Below, one piece after another: positions 26,219-34,367 of a stretch of DNA of 64,000 bases. The first letter of the stretch is position 1; each line of letters begins with the position of its first letter. Both the position numbers and the translations under genes were made by a program. This DNA comes from Bacteroidales bacterium (lineage in GTDB: Bacteria; Bacteroidota; Bacteroidia; Bacteroidales; UBA10428): positions 1-64,000 of the forward strand of contig JAFGKY010000165.1 in assembly GCA_016928305.1 (NCBI GenBank), in the 5' to 3' direction. The notes beneath the pieces were generated by a model that worked only from the letters and a program-made list of their open reading frames with translations, was not told the origin of the DNA and did no database searches.

Positions 26219-27223
26219 TCATTTTGATTCAGAATGAATAATATCTTCCATATACAAATTATAGACTACGGTCTGATAAGCAGGGACAATAAAATAGCCG
26301 TATAACGAATTGACCAAACCTGTAGTACCAAAAGCAGCTTCATAGGGCATTATGGCAACCGCATGTGCTCCCTTACGCATGGTATCGAGAGCAGTCTTAA
26401 ATCCATCCGGCATAAATTTAATGGATCCGTCGGCAATGGTGTTGTTTCCACTGATAACCTTTAACGGTTCGGTGTCATTTATATTGGAATCAAACTCCTT
26501 CAAACAGAGAGTGCCATTATTTATGTAAGTGTATTTGCCGCTAAACCGGATCACCAGTGTATCATTATCTTCAGCTGAAACTGTATCGCTGATATCCCTG
26601 GTTTCCTTATAATAAATATCTTTATAGGCATGGGTCGTTGTGTCCATACCATTTTCACTGAGATACCTTAGTAAGACTGATTTCTCATAAGCTACAGGAT
26701 CTTTTATAACCGTAATAAGATGCATTTTATATAATACCGGACGGCAATCGTAATACGCGAGTTCAGTTGGAATTATCAGTGTAGCCCATCCTCCTTCCTG
26801 CATATATGACAATCCGACATTAAAGCCCGGACGGCTGTAACCAAATTTAAATTTTGTCGGGCCATAAACATAATCCTTATAATAGTCTGCAGCTGCCCAT
26901 TCATCTTTCAGGAGGCTATCCGTAGTTTCAATAATGGTACCATCGAGATACATCCCTGTATAATCCAATACAATATAGTTATCCTTTTCCGGGAAAAGAC
27001 CTGTTCCAAGGGTATCCTCTATATAATAGAGGACACTTCCGTCAACATTTTTCTGGTACTCATCCGAAATGTTGTTCTGGCTGATATAGGCATTCATTTC
27101 TTTCTTTGAGTCTTTCTCGCATTCATCATAGTAATCACTATCCGAGCAACCCTGTAACAGCAATATCCCTATTCCTATTATACTTCCAATGATGAAATTC
27201 TTTATATAATCGGATTTTTTCAT
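26219..27223 (-). CDS. Lipoprotein with two FKBP-like domains (third of three FKBP genes)
   Basis: A 334-residue predicted lipoprotein; MKKSDYIKNFIIGSIIGIGILLLQGC ends in lipobox LQGC. Two FKBP-like folds can be traced: residues ~65-165 (YIVLDYTGMYLDGTIIETT, GLSYMQEGGWATLIIPTELAYY) and ~215-330 (LVIRFSGKYT, FKTALDTMRKGAHAVAIMPYEAAFG). Many prolyl-isomerase active-site residues appear degenerate, so it may be a chaperone-like binding protein. It follows two other FKBP genes on the same strand with a 49-bp gap. Confidence 0.82.
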   Translation of the reverse strand: MKKSDYIKNFIIGSIIGIGILLLQGCSDSDYYDECEKDSKKEMNAYISQNNISDEYQKNVDGSVLYYIEDTLGTGLFPEKDNYIVLDYTGMYLDGTIIETTDSLLKDEWAAADYYKDYVYGPTKFKFGYSRPGFNVGLSYMQEGGWATLIIPTELAYYDCRPVLYKMHLITVIKDPVAYEKSVLLRYLSENGMDTTTHAYKDIYYKETRDISDTVSAEDNDTLVIRFSGKYTYINNGTLCLKEFDSNINDTEPLKVISGNNTIADGSIKFMPDGFKTALDTMRKGAHAVAIMPYEAAFGTTGLVNSLYGYFIVPAYQTVVYNLYMEDIIHSESK

Positions 27224-27272
27224 GTTGAGATGTTTATTTATTGTTGATGTAAATTAACGTAAAAGGTTGCGT

Positions 27273-28157
27273 TTATATTTCATGGGGTGAAATTACTTCT
27301 AAAATCTCAACTTCAAAAATTAAAGACGTAAAGGGTGGTATCATCCCTGTAGATGAACCTTCATTACCGAAGGCCAGATCAGAAGACAGGATAACCAGTG
27401 ATTTTTCACCTTCCTTCATCAAACCGATAGCATCCTCCAACCCTTTAACAACCTGCCATTCTGTACCATAAACAAATTGAAACGGCTGATTACGTTTGAT
27501 GGTGGAATCAAAAAACTTACCGTTTAAAAATCTTCCTTCATAATTAATGGTTATGGTATCACCCGGTTCAACCACTTTACCGGTACCCGGAACAAGGTTG
27601 ATAAAATAGATACCGGATGCCATAAGTTCGACCGGCAATTTTTCTTCTTCAATAAACTGACGCAAAACTACCTTCTCATATTCACCGAAATCTTCAATCC
27701 AGTGAAGGAAGGCCTCTTTTTCTTTATTGTATTCTGTTTCGGTTTGAATATCAATCATCGTAACAGTAATTTTCATTTTCCCGCTGGTTTGCAGAAAGGT
27801 TGGCAACGATGATTGCAGTGTTTTTTCAAAAAAGTCAACAGCTGAAATAATAAAAGTGGCAGATTCTTTTTCAGACAGCATACCAAAACACTCATCCACA
27901 GACCCTTCGAAAGCAGGTTCGGTCAGCTGAAATTTGCGATGAGCGTTAAAAAAAACTGAATCCATCATGGTTTTATAGGTAAGATCCACGGTTATGTAAT
28001 CACCGGGATTGGCTTTGATTTCATCTTCTCCCAGTGAATGAAGCTGGTAAAAAATACCATGACCGGCACGTTTGAATCCCGGGTACTTCGAAAAAAAACG
28101 GCATGAACTTACATAAAAGCCTGTCACCACTATCAGGAAAAATAATTTATATCTCAT
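27273..28157 (-). CDS. Lipoprotein with a degenerate and a canonical FKBP-type peptidyl-prolyl isomerase domain
   Basis: A 294-residue predicted lipoprotein with lipobox VSSC (Cys near residue 19). The first FKBP-like domain (about 48-137, YITVDLTYKTMMDSVFFN) is degenerate. The second (about 195-290) is canonical, with VEPGDTITINYEGRFLNGKFFDST, VVKGLEDAIGLMKEGEKSLVILSSDLAFG and IPPFTSLIFEVEILEV. It should act in the periplasm or at the outer membrane on folding of exported proteins. It lies 24 bp downstream of the GldI-like gene, within the same operon. Confidence 0.88.
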   Translation of the reverse strand: MRYKLFFLIVVTGFYVSSCRFFSKYPGFKRAGHGIFYQLHSLGEDEIKANPGDYITVDLTYKTMMDSVFFNAHRKFQLTEPAFEGSVDECFGMLSEKESATFIISAVDFFEKTLQSSLPTFLQTSGKMKITVTMIDIQTETEYNKEKEAFLHWIEDFGEYEKVVLRQFIEEEKLPVELMASGIYFINLVPGTGKVVEPGDTITINYEGRFLNGKFFDSTIKRNQPFQFVYGTEWQVVKGLEDAIGLMKEGEKSLVILSSDLAFGNEGSSTGMIPPFTSLIFEVEILEVISPHEI

Positions 28158-28181
28158 ATCCGTTAATTAATTAGTAAAGAT

Positions 28182-28724
28182 CTACATGTCATTCTCAATG
28201 GCTATGACTTCAACCTCATATATGATAATCGCCCTTGCGGGTATTCTGTTTCCGTCTCCGTTCAATCCATGTGCCAGGTGAGGCGGCAAAATTAAGCGGG
28301 CTTTATCGCCCATTCTCAGTAATATAACTCCTTCCTCCAGTCCCGATTCAACACCTCCCTGGCCAATTCGGAATTGTTTCAGACCTAATGAATCGGAGGT
28401 ATAGCACAATGTACCATCCAGCAATTCAAGCCGGTACTTCAAGGTGATCCGTTCACCAGAGACGGCAGTTTGACCATTTCCTCCCCCCATAATCATATAC
28501 CATAGTCCTGAGTCAGTCTGTTTCATATCCCAGTTACGCCGGTTTGCATATGCTTTTATCTTTTCCGCATCTTTTTTCACCAATATGCGGTTAACACCAA
28601 CCAGGGCTTCTTTCGTCAGGCGGTACTCCTCGTCTGATACTTTTTTTTCTTCCCTCCGGCATGTGGAAATAAGGATTAGGAAAAGCATCAGGTATGTCAG
28701 CGTACAATTATTCATTATAGTCAT
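28182..28724 (-). CDS. GldI-like FKBP-type peptidyl-prolyl isomerase lipoprotein
   Basis: A 180-residue exported FKBP protein. The N-terminal signal ends in a lipobox (LISTC). One FKBP domain covers the C-terminal ~110 residues: ERITLKYRLELLDGTLCYTS, VESGLEEGVILLRMGDKARLILPPHLAHGLNGDGNRIPARAIIIYEVEV. The LPPHLAHGL element and the position after a DHH phosphoesterase gene match gldI of gliding Bacteroidota, where the protein is required for gliding motility and type IX secretion. It overlaps the DHH gene by 17 bp; ATG codons at 28724 and 28715 are both possible starts. Confidence 0.85.
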   Translation of the reverse strand: MTIMNNCTLTYLMLFLILISTCRREEKKVSDEEYRLTKEALVGVNRILVKKDAEKIKAYANRRNWDMKQTDSGLWYMIMGGGNGQTAVSGERITLKYRLELLDGTLCYTSDSLGLKQFRIGQGGVESGLEEGVILLRMGDKARLILPPHLAHGLNGDGNRIPARAIIIYEVEVIAIENDM

Positions 28725-29754
28725 TCAGTTCATCCCTGTATTGAGGAAGCAATCTTCTGAATTTCTCAAGGGTTGACTCGAGTGTCTCATAAGATTCACC
28801 GCCCGAGGCATTCAGGTGTCCTCCACCATTAAAATAGTTTGCAGAAAAAGTATTCACGGGAAAGTTACCCTTTGACCGGAAAGATACTTTAACATGATCC
28901 TCTTTTTCGATGAAAAAAGCCGAAAAACGCACACCTTTGATGGAAAGAGGGTAATTAACAAACCCTTCAGAATCGCCGGTCTGAAAGTTATAATTCTCCT
29001 GGTCTTTGCGGTTGAGCCACAACATGGCAGTCCGGTATCCAGGGAAGAATTCCATTCTTTCATTCAGGCAAAAACCCAGAAGCCGCATACGATCAAATGA
29101 GAAGTTATCATATATCCGGTAATAGATCCGGTCTTTATTGATGCCAAACCGCAACAGGTCAGCCACTGTGTTATAAGTATCCGGTGATGATGAATTATAG
29201 CTGAAACAACCTGTGTCGGTCATAATACCTGCAAACAAACATACGGCAATATCATCATCAATATAGTTACCGAGTCCGCTGTTAACAATAAACCTGTATA
29301 CCAGTTCAGCGGTTGAACTCACCGATGTATCGGAAACCATGCAGTCAACCTTCACAACCGGATCCGGATGATGATCGATGAGGACTTTTAAAGCAGCCGA
29401 TTGTGAAACAGGCAGACTGATCGCTTTCATCCTCCGGATATCATTGAAATCAATGAAAAAAATAATATCACATGATTGAATTAATGCCGTAATTTTAGCC
29501 TTGTTACGAGGTAAAATAATGATTTCATGAGCACCGGGAAGCCATTTTAAAAATGCAGGAAAGTCGTTTGGGACTATGATTGTGCATGTATGTCCGGCCC
29601 GGGCCAACGCCATCTTCAAACCAAGTGTAGATCCAATTGCGTCTCCATCCGGATTGAAATGAGTAATTATTACAATTTTGCCGGATGATTCCGCAATTTT
29701 TTTCTGCAGTTGTTCCAGTCCCTTTATGATAACAGAATTCTTGATAAGACTCAT
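28708..29754 (-). CDS. DHH/DHHA1 phosphoesterase, NrnA-like oligoribonuclease/pAp phosphatase
   Basis: A 348-residue cytoplasmic two-metal phosphoesterase expected to degrade nanoRNAs or hydrolyse 3'-phosphoadenosine 5'-phosphate. The DHH domain shows IVIITHFNPDGDAIGSTLGL, IFFIDFNDIRR, VLIDHHPDP and GIMTDTGCFSYNSSSP; the DHHA1 part ends with the GGGHLNASGG motif, preceded by VNTFSANYFNG. The ATG at 29754 is preferred to an upstream TTG. It is the first gene of an operon with three FKBP lipoproteins and is divergent from ndk, an arrangement common in Bacteroidota. Confidence 0.92.
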   Translation of the reverse strand: MSLIKNSVIIKGLEQLQKKIAESSGKIVIITHFNPDGDAIGSTLGLKMALARAGHTCTIIVPNDFPAFLKWLPGAHEIIILPRNKAKITALIQSCDIIFFIDFNDIRRMKAISLPVSQSAALKVLIDHHPDPVVKVDCMVSDTSVSSTAELVYRFIVNSGLGNYIDDDIAVCLFAGIMTDTGCFSYNSSSPDTYNTVADLLRFGINKDRIYYRIYDNFSFDRMRLLGFCLNERMEFFPGYRTAMLWLNRKDQENYNFQTGDSEGFVNYPLSIKGVRFSAFFIEKEDHVKVSFRSKGNFPVNTFSANYFNGGGHLNASGGESYETLESTLEKFRRLLPQYRDELNDYNE

Positions 29755-29940
29755 TACTTTTTCAGCTGCATCCAAAATTAAACAACTTTACCACCTACGA
29801 CGGATTTTAAAATGCCAATTTATAAGAAAATTTCAACATAATACAACCTATATCCATTCAACTTCAATACCTGAGTACCGTTGAATACCCGGTTGTTTTT
29901 AAAATATTTTATATATTCGGCTCAAATAATGATCTCAACC

Positions 29941-30375
29941 ATGGCAGGTACCAAAACATTAACCATCATTAAACCTGGTGCTGTGAGGAATGAATACGTC
30001 GGGCCAATTCTGGCAAAAATCAATGCCAACGGATTTCATATTGCAGCACTGAAACTGATACGCCTGACGAAGGAACAGGCTGAACGTTTCTACTCGGTTC
30101 ACAGGGAAAAGCATTTTTTCAGGAGCCTGATCAATTTCATGACCTCGGGCCAGGTGGTGGTGGCTATTCTCGAAAAAGAAAATGCGGTAGCGGAATATCG
30201 TAAGCTGATGGGAGCTACGGATCCGCTGAAAGCTGAAAAAGGTACCATACGGAAACTTTTTGCGGAAAATATTGAGCGAAATGCCGTCCATGGTTCGGAT
30301 AGCGATGAAAATGCTGAAATCGAATGTAATTTCTTTTTTGCCCGGAGTGAAAGATTTTCAAATTTTGATACCTGA
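29941..30375 (+). CDS. ndk: Nucleoside diphosphate kinase
   Basis: Transfers the gamma phosphate of ATP to nucleoside diphosphates through a phospho-histidine. The 144 residues match the normal size, with TLTIIKPGAV, VHREKHFFRSLINFMTSGQVVVAILEKENAV and the active-site box IERNAVHGSDSDENA, His at residue 117. Upstream in-frame starts at 29881 and 29929 would add residues absent from the family, so the ATG at 29941 is chosen. A TATATTCG element at 29912-29919 is a plausible -7 box. It converges on the DciA-like gene. Confidence 0.95.
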   Translation: MAGTKTLTIIKPGAVRNEYVGPILAKINANGFHIAALKLIRLTKEQAERFYSVHREKHFFRSLINFMTSGQVVVAILEKENAVAEYRKLMGATDPLKAEKGTIRKLFAENIERNAVHGSDSDENAEIECNFFFARSERFSNFDT

Positions 30376-30393
30376 GCTTTCAAACTGTCAGTG

Positions 30394-30708
30394 TTATCGG
30401 ATTACAACCGAATCGATAATTTTTTCCCCGGCCATTTCATTTATTTTATCAAGAATAGACTGGCGCATCATCAACAATTCACTTCGCACTACCGATGAAG
30501 TGAGAAATACATAGAGTGTTCTGTCTTTTATATACACCAGTTTGGTTCTTGAGGCAACTGTTTTACCGAGCATATGTCCCCATTGAGCTACAATTCTCTT
30601 TTCTTTCAGTGTACGGCCGATTTTCAAATCATCAAGGCAATCCCTTATTACATCTCGGATAGGACGTGTTTCATTCTTTCGCATGACAGAAATAGTTGTG
30701 TTTGGCAT
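30394..30708 (-). CDS. DUF721/DciA-like protein
   Basis: A 104-residue protein of the DUF721 family: RDVIRDCLDDLKIGRTLKEKRIVAQWGHMLGKTVASRTKLVYIKDRTLYVFLTSSVVRSELLMMRQSILDKINE in outline, given here only as its conserved elements W-x-x-x-x-G and the beta-strand pair followed by a helix. The related DciA of other phyla loads the replicative helicase. It lies directly downstream of recF on the same strand, as is common, which suggests a joint role in replication or repair. Met 9 is an alternative start. Confidence 0.82.
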   Translation of the reverse strand: MPNTTISVMRKNETRPIRDVIRDCLDDLKIGRTLKEKRIVAQWGHMLGKTVASRTKLVYIKDRTLYVFLTSSVVRSELLMMRQSILDKINEMAGEKIIDSVVIR

Positions 30709-30745
30709 TTATTGCTGTGAGTTCAGGTTCAAAGAAAAGAACAGT

Positions 30746-31864
30746 TCAGCTTCCATTGGATTCTTCTTTCACTATCATTTCTTTATCGATATGGAATAAT
30801 TTGTAATCCACACCTATTTCGTGGATAATGTCCTTCATTCGTTTTGGATCGGTATGGGTAATAAATATCTGGCCAAAATGCTCTTCTGCAACGAGCCTGA
30901 TAATTTGTTTCACCCTTTTCTCATCGAATTTGTCGAAGATATCATCAAAAAGGAAAATAGGAACTGTGCCGTTTACCTCTTTAATAAAATCAAACTGGGC
31001 CAATTTCAATGCAACCAAATAGGTTTTCTGTTGCCCCTGGGAACCGATGCGTTTTATTGGCAGCCCGTCAAGTGATAAAATAAGATCGTCTTTATGTACG
31101 CCTACAGTGGAATATTGCAGTACCCTGTCTTTCGTTCTCGCATCATGCAGAAGATCACGGTACGAACCGTTCATCAGTTGCGAGTAAAACGCAAGATCAA
31201 CGGTTTCATTGCCCAGGGATATATAGTCGTAATACGTTCTGAAAACAGGTATCAACCCGGATGTGAAATCCTTACGTACGGCAAAGATCCTGTCTGCATA
31301 GGGGATGATCTGTTCATCGTAAGCAACCAGTGTTTCTTCATCAAACCTGCCGGAAGTTCCGATATCTTTTAAAAGTTTATTCCGTTGTGTAAGAAGGTGG
31401 TTATAATGAATGTTATCTTCAAGGTATTTACGGTCAATCTGGGCAATAACACTGTTCATGAATTTTCGACGCTCATCGCTGCCTTCCGTTATAAGGCATG
31501 AATCGGCTGGTGATATTACAACAACAGGTATAAGGCCTATGTGGTTCGATAACCGGTCATATTCCTTTTTATTGCGCTTAAAAACCTTATTCCGCATCCG
31601 TTGTATCGCGCAATATATTTCTTCATCCTTATCCTGTAACTGAAATAAGCCTTGTATTACAGAAAAATCGGCACCGGTGCGTATATTCTGTGTGTCAATG
31701 GCATTGAAATAGCTTTTGCACATGCACAGGTAGTGGATTGCATCGAGGACATTCGTCTTTCCAACACCATTGTTACCCACAAAACAATTGATCCGGGGTG
31801 AAAACTCAAATTCAGTTTGCTGGTAATTTTTAAAATTAACCAGGGAAAGTGTTTTTAAATGCAT
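30746..31864 (-). CDS. recF: DNA replication/repair protein RecF
   Basis: A 372-residue ABC-type SMC-like ATPase that loads RecA at single-strand gaps. It has MHLKTLSLVNFKNYQ at the N-terminus, Walker A GNNGVGKT (residues 30-37), the signature-like GSQGQQKTYLVALKLAQ and Walker B IFLFDDIFDKFDEKR followed by QIFITHTDP. The length is normal. The frame could start 12 codons further upstream, but the ATG at 31864 places the conserved LxLxNFKNY motif at the start. The DciA-like gene follows after 37 bp in the same orientation. Confidence 0.94.
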   Translation of the reverse strand: MHLKTLSLVNFKNYQQTEFEFSPRINCFVGNNGVGKTNVLDAIHYLCMCKSYFNAIDTQNIRTGADFSVIQGLFQLQDKDEEIYCAIQRMRNKVFKRNKKEYDRLSNHIGLIPVVVISPADSCLITEGSDERRKFMNSVIAQIDRKYLEDNIHYNHLLTQRNKLLKDIGTSGRFDEETLVAYDEQIIPYADRIFAVRKDFTSGLIPVFRTYYDYISLGNETVDLAFYSQLMNGSYRDLLHDARTKDRVLQYSTVGVHKDDLILSLDGLPIKRIGSQGQQKTYLVALKLAQFDFIKEVNGTVPIFLFDDIFDKFDEKRVKQIIRLVAEEHFGQIFITHTDPKRMKDIIHEIGVDYKLFHIDKEMIVKEESNGS

Positions 31865-32065
31865 GCTGAGGAAACCTTTTTTTGCGAATCGATACTTCAA
31901 AAGTACGGAATCCTATTCAAGTTCAAAAAAAATGTTTAATCTTATTTCTACATTTGACAAATTGAAAAATCATAATTATATAAATCTGTCAAAGTATAAT
32001 AAATAAAACTAAGAATATGCCAACAGAATAGTTTTTAATTGTGATATTTGTTTTTCCATTAACCT

Positions 32066-32283
32066 ATGAAAAAATACCTGATCTTACTTATAATGGTTAT
32101 TCAGGGAATTACAGCTACCTCTCAAAATCCCGATATTAATCTGTTACGGGATATTAACCAGAACCGGGAGTACACTACCCGAGTGATGTACTGGCCGGAG
32201 CCATTATCGGAGCCGGATCGGTATATATGTGCTACAAAGGACAGCAGTGGTTAACACCCAAACTTAGCATAAAGAAAAGATAG
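32066..32283 (+). pseudogene. PAP2-family phosphatase gene reduced to its two ends by an internal deletion
   Basis: The first ~33 codons encode a signal peptide and a mature start (MKKYLILLIMVIQGITATSQ, then NPDINLLRDINQNR) typical of exported PAP2 lipid phosphatases. From 32167, in another frame, the sequence reads GVHYPSDVLAGAIIGAGSVY.. to a TAG at 32281-32283. This is the PAP2 motif 3 (HxxxD) and the C-terminal helix. The central part with motifs 1 and 2 is absent, so a deletion of several hundred bases joined the ends out of frame near 32166. Read as one frame it would give a meaningless 62-residue peptide. Confidence 0.8.
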
Positions 32284-32331
32284 TCCTGAGAGTATGAATA
32301 AGAAAGAATTCTTTTCATTTTTCAGAAATTA

Positions 32332-32363
32332 TTTTATCAAAAAAGATAAAAAAATTACATTTG
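32332..32363 (+). promoter_or_regulatory. Candidate Bacteroidota promoter of the TPR gene
   Basis: TACATTTG (32356-32363) is a perfect match to the Bacteroidota -7 consensus TAnnTTTG. A weak -33 element TTTT lies 20 bases upstream (32332-32335). The ATG at 32387 is 23 bases downstream. Confidence 0.5.
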
Positions 32364-32386
32364 CGTTCTGTAATAAAAATTAAAGT

Positions 32387-33070
32387 ATGAGTAAGAAAAA
32401 AGAATCAACAGAAGCAGGATTTCAGTCAGTTGAAAATGCATTGAGCAAAACCGAACAATATATTGAAGAAAATCAACGAAGTCTTTCCATTATTGTTCTC
32501 GCCATCGTCATTGTAATCGGTGGTTATCTCGGATATAAGAAATTTTACCTTGAACCCAATAATGAAGAGGCTGCTGCTGCCATGTTCTATGCTCAGAATT
32601 ATTTCGAACAGGATTCATTCCGGCTTGCCCTTGAAGGGGACGGTGCCAATTATGGTTTTCTTGATATCATCGATGAGTTTGGTATAACAAAAAGCGGGAA
32701 CCTTGCACAATTATATGCCGGGATTTGCTTTTTCAAAATGGGGTTATATGAAGATGCCATTGAAAATCTCAAGAAATTTGATTCTAACGATATCCTATAT
32801 ACCACTATGGCACTGGGAGCCATCGGTGACAGTTATGTCGAACTGGATGAACTTGAGACAGCTGTTTCCTTTTACATTAAGGCAGCTCAGCGGAAGAAAA
32901 ATGAAGTTACCACTCCTGTTTATTCAAAAAAGGCCGGACTGGTATACGAAGAGCTGAAAGAATATAAGAAAGCATTGGAATGCTATGAGATCATACTGAA
33001 AGATTATCCTCAATCCGATGAAGGAAGGGACATTGAACGATATATTGCTACCGTTAAAATGAAGATTTAA
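32387..33070 (+). CDS. Membrane-anchored TPR protein (YfgM-like)
   Basis: A 227-residue protein with a cytoplasmic N-terminal ~30 residues, one membrane segment (about 33-52, SIIVLAIVIVIGGYLGY) and a C-terminal TPR domain (AQLYAGICFFKMGLYEDAIENLKKF, GAIGDSYVELDELETAVSFYIKAA, GLVYEELKEYKKALECYEIILKDYP). The topology resembles YfgM, a periplasmic chaperone partner of the Sec translocon. Its position directly ahead of ribH is common in Bacteroidota. The function is inferred from architecture only. Confidence 0.82.
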   Translation: MSKKKESTEAGFQSVENALSKTEQYIEENQRSLSIIVLAIVIVIGGYLGYKKFYLEPNNEEAAAAMFYAQNYFEQDSFRLALEGDGANYGFLDIIDEFGITKSGNLAQLYAGICFFKMGLYEDAIENLKKFDSNDILYTTMALGAIGDSYVELDELETAVSFYIKAAQRKKNEVTTPVYSKKAGLVYEELKEYKKALECYEIILKDYPQSDEGRDIERYIATVKMKI

Positions 33071-33104
33071 GGGCATAATTTTGTTCTTGTAAGATACCAG
33101 GGAC

Positions 33105-33599
33105 ATGGCTACGGCTTTTAAAAACCTCTCGGAATATAATCCTGATTCCATTCCCGATGCTTCATCCTGTAAGTTCGGTATCGTTGTTTCCGAATGGAAC
33201 CATGAAGTCACCGGTGCATTACTTGAAGGTGTCCGCAGCACGTTATTAAAACACGGCACAAAACCGGAAAACATTACAGTATCCTATGTACCTGGCAGTT
33301 TTGAGCTTACCCAGGGAGCCCGGTTACTGGCAAAAAACAGGGAGCTGGATGCCATAATCTGTCTGGGATGTGTAATTCAGGGGGAAACACCTCATTTTCA
33401 TTACATTTGTCAAAGTGTAACACAGGGTATAACACAGCTTAATTTGAATTACGATCTTCCTTTTATTTTCGGCGTTTTAACCACGTTGAACAGGCAGCAA
33501 GCATTGGACAGGGCTGGAGGCAAACATGGAAACAAGGGAGACGAAGCTGCAATTACAGCTATTAAAATGGCATTCCTGAAACGGGAACTCGAAAATTAA
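33105..33599 (+). CDS. ribH: 6,7-dimethyl-8-ribityllumazine synthase
   Basis: Condenses 5-amino-6-ribitylamino-uracil with dihydroxybutanone phosphate, the penultimate step of riboflavin synthesis; forms icosahedral or pentameric assemblies in the cytoplasm. Active-site segments are [34 protein letters not shown] and the C-terminal [28 protein letters not shown]. The 164 residues are normal. It follows the TPR gene by 34 bp and is closed by a clear terminator at 33602-33637. Confidence 0.96.
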   Translation: MATAFKNLSEYNPDSIPDASSCKFGIVVSEWNHEVTGALLEGVRSTLLKHGTKPENITVSYVPGSFELTQGARLLAKNRELDAIICLGCVIQGETPHFHYICQSVTQGITQLNLNYDLPFIFGVLTTLNRQQALDRAGGKHGNKGDEAAITAIKMAFLKRELEN

Positions 33600-33601
33600 T
33601 A

Positions 33602-33637
33602 TGTAGAGACGTAAAATCTTACATCTCTACATTTTTT
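33602..33637 (+). terminator. Rho-independent terminator of ribH
   Basis: TGTAGAGACGTAA (33602-33614) pairs with TTACATCTCTACA (33619-33631) apart from one C-A mismatch, with loop AATC, followed by T6 and an AT-rich tail. It starts two bases after the ribH stop codon. Confidence 0.85.
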
Positions 33638-33714
33638 ATTATTATCCCCAAAATATTGTTCACGGTTATAAAAAATCCACTATTTTTATTACTCAATTTT
33701 TAATATCCTGTCTT

Positions 33715-34356
33715 ATGGCATTTGATCTGAAAAAAATAAAAGGACTGTTTGTTCAACAAATCGAGGATGAATCCTCCTCCGGACAAGCTACCTCTACGGA
33801 TGAAGTAAAAGTGAAACCTGTTGTTTCGGATGACAAACATACGATAGTCATTGATGAAAAAATACTGAATTCATTGATGAAAGCCATACAGGATAATAAT
33901 CTGCCCGGTGAAGACTATATCGAATTCATGGACGCCCTAAAAGCAATGTCAGGTATTACACTCGATGAAAAAACAAAGATCCAGACAGCCCTGGCAACCC
34001 TTTCGACCAAAGGACTCTCAAAGGAAAAGATTGTTGAAAGTGGTAATTATTATATCAAAGTGTTGAACAATGAGAAAGACAAATTTACTACTATTCTGAA
34101 GGAGGAAATCGATAAAAAAGTTAAGTCGAGAAACCAGGAAATTGCCTCACTGGAAGCTGAAAATAAAAAGAACTACGAAAAAATTGCACAACTGTCTTCC
34201 GATATCGAGGCTACAAAAAACAGAATTCTTAATGTTAAAGCCGAGATAACACAGGCTGACTCAAAGATCAAAGAAGCAGAAAACAGATTCAATACAACAT
34301 TCAGTTTTGTATTGAAACAAATTCAGGATAATATTAGAAAAATCAATTCTTTATAA
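33715..34356 (+). CDS. Coiled-coil cytoplasmic protein of unknown function, first gene of the ABC/OmpA block
   Basis: A 213-residue protein without signal peptide or membrane segment. Residues ~1-45 are low in order (MAFDLKKIKGLFVQQIEDE, Ser/Thr-rich). Residues ~45-115 appear to be a compact helical domain (IVIDEKILNSLMKAIQDNNLPGEDYIEFMDALKAM, then TLDEKTKIQTALATLSTKG), and residues ~120-205 form a long coiled coil with heptad-like SLEAENKKNYEKIAQLSSDIEA. I do not recognise a named family. It precedes the two-TM coiled-coil gene by 11 bp, so the products probably act together. A TATTTTTA element at 33681-33688 may be part of its promoter. Confidence 0.8.
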   Translation: MAFDLKKIKGLFVQQIEDESSSGQATSTDEVKVKPVVSDDKHTIVIDEKILNSLMKAIQDNNLPGEDYIEFMDALKAMSGITLDEKTKIQTALATLSTKGLSKEKIVESGNYYIKVLNNEKDKFTTILKEEIDKKVKSRNQEIASLEAENKKNYEKIAQLSSDIEATKNRILNVKAEITQADSKIKEAENRFNTTFSFVLKQIQDNIRKINSL

Positions 34357-34367
34357 AATCCACATCT

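Noticed and set aside
32066-32254. Genuine 62-residue secreted peptide
   Set aside because: The second half is out of frame with the PAP2 C-terminus that continues to 32283; a deletion explains the frame better.
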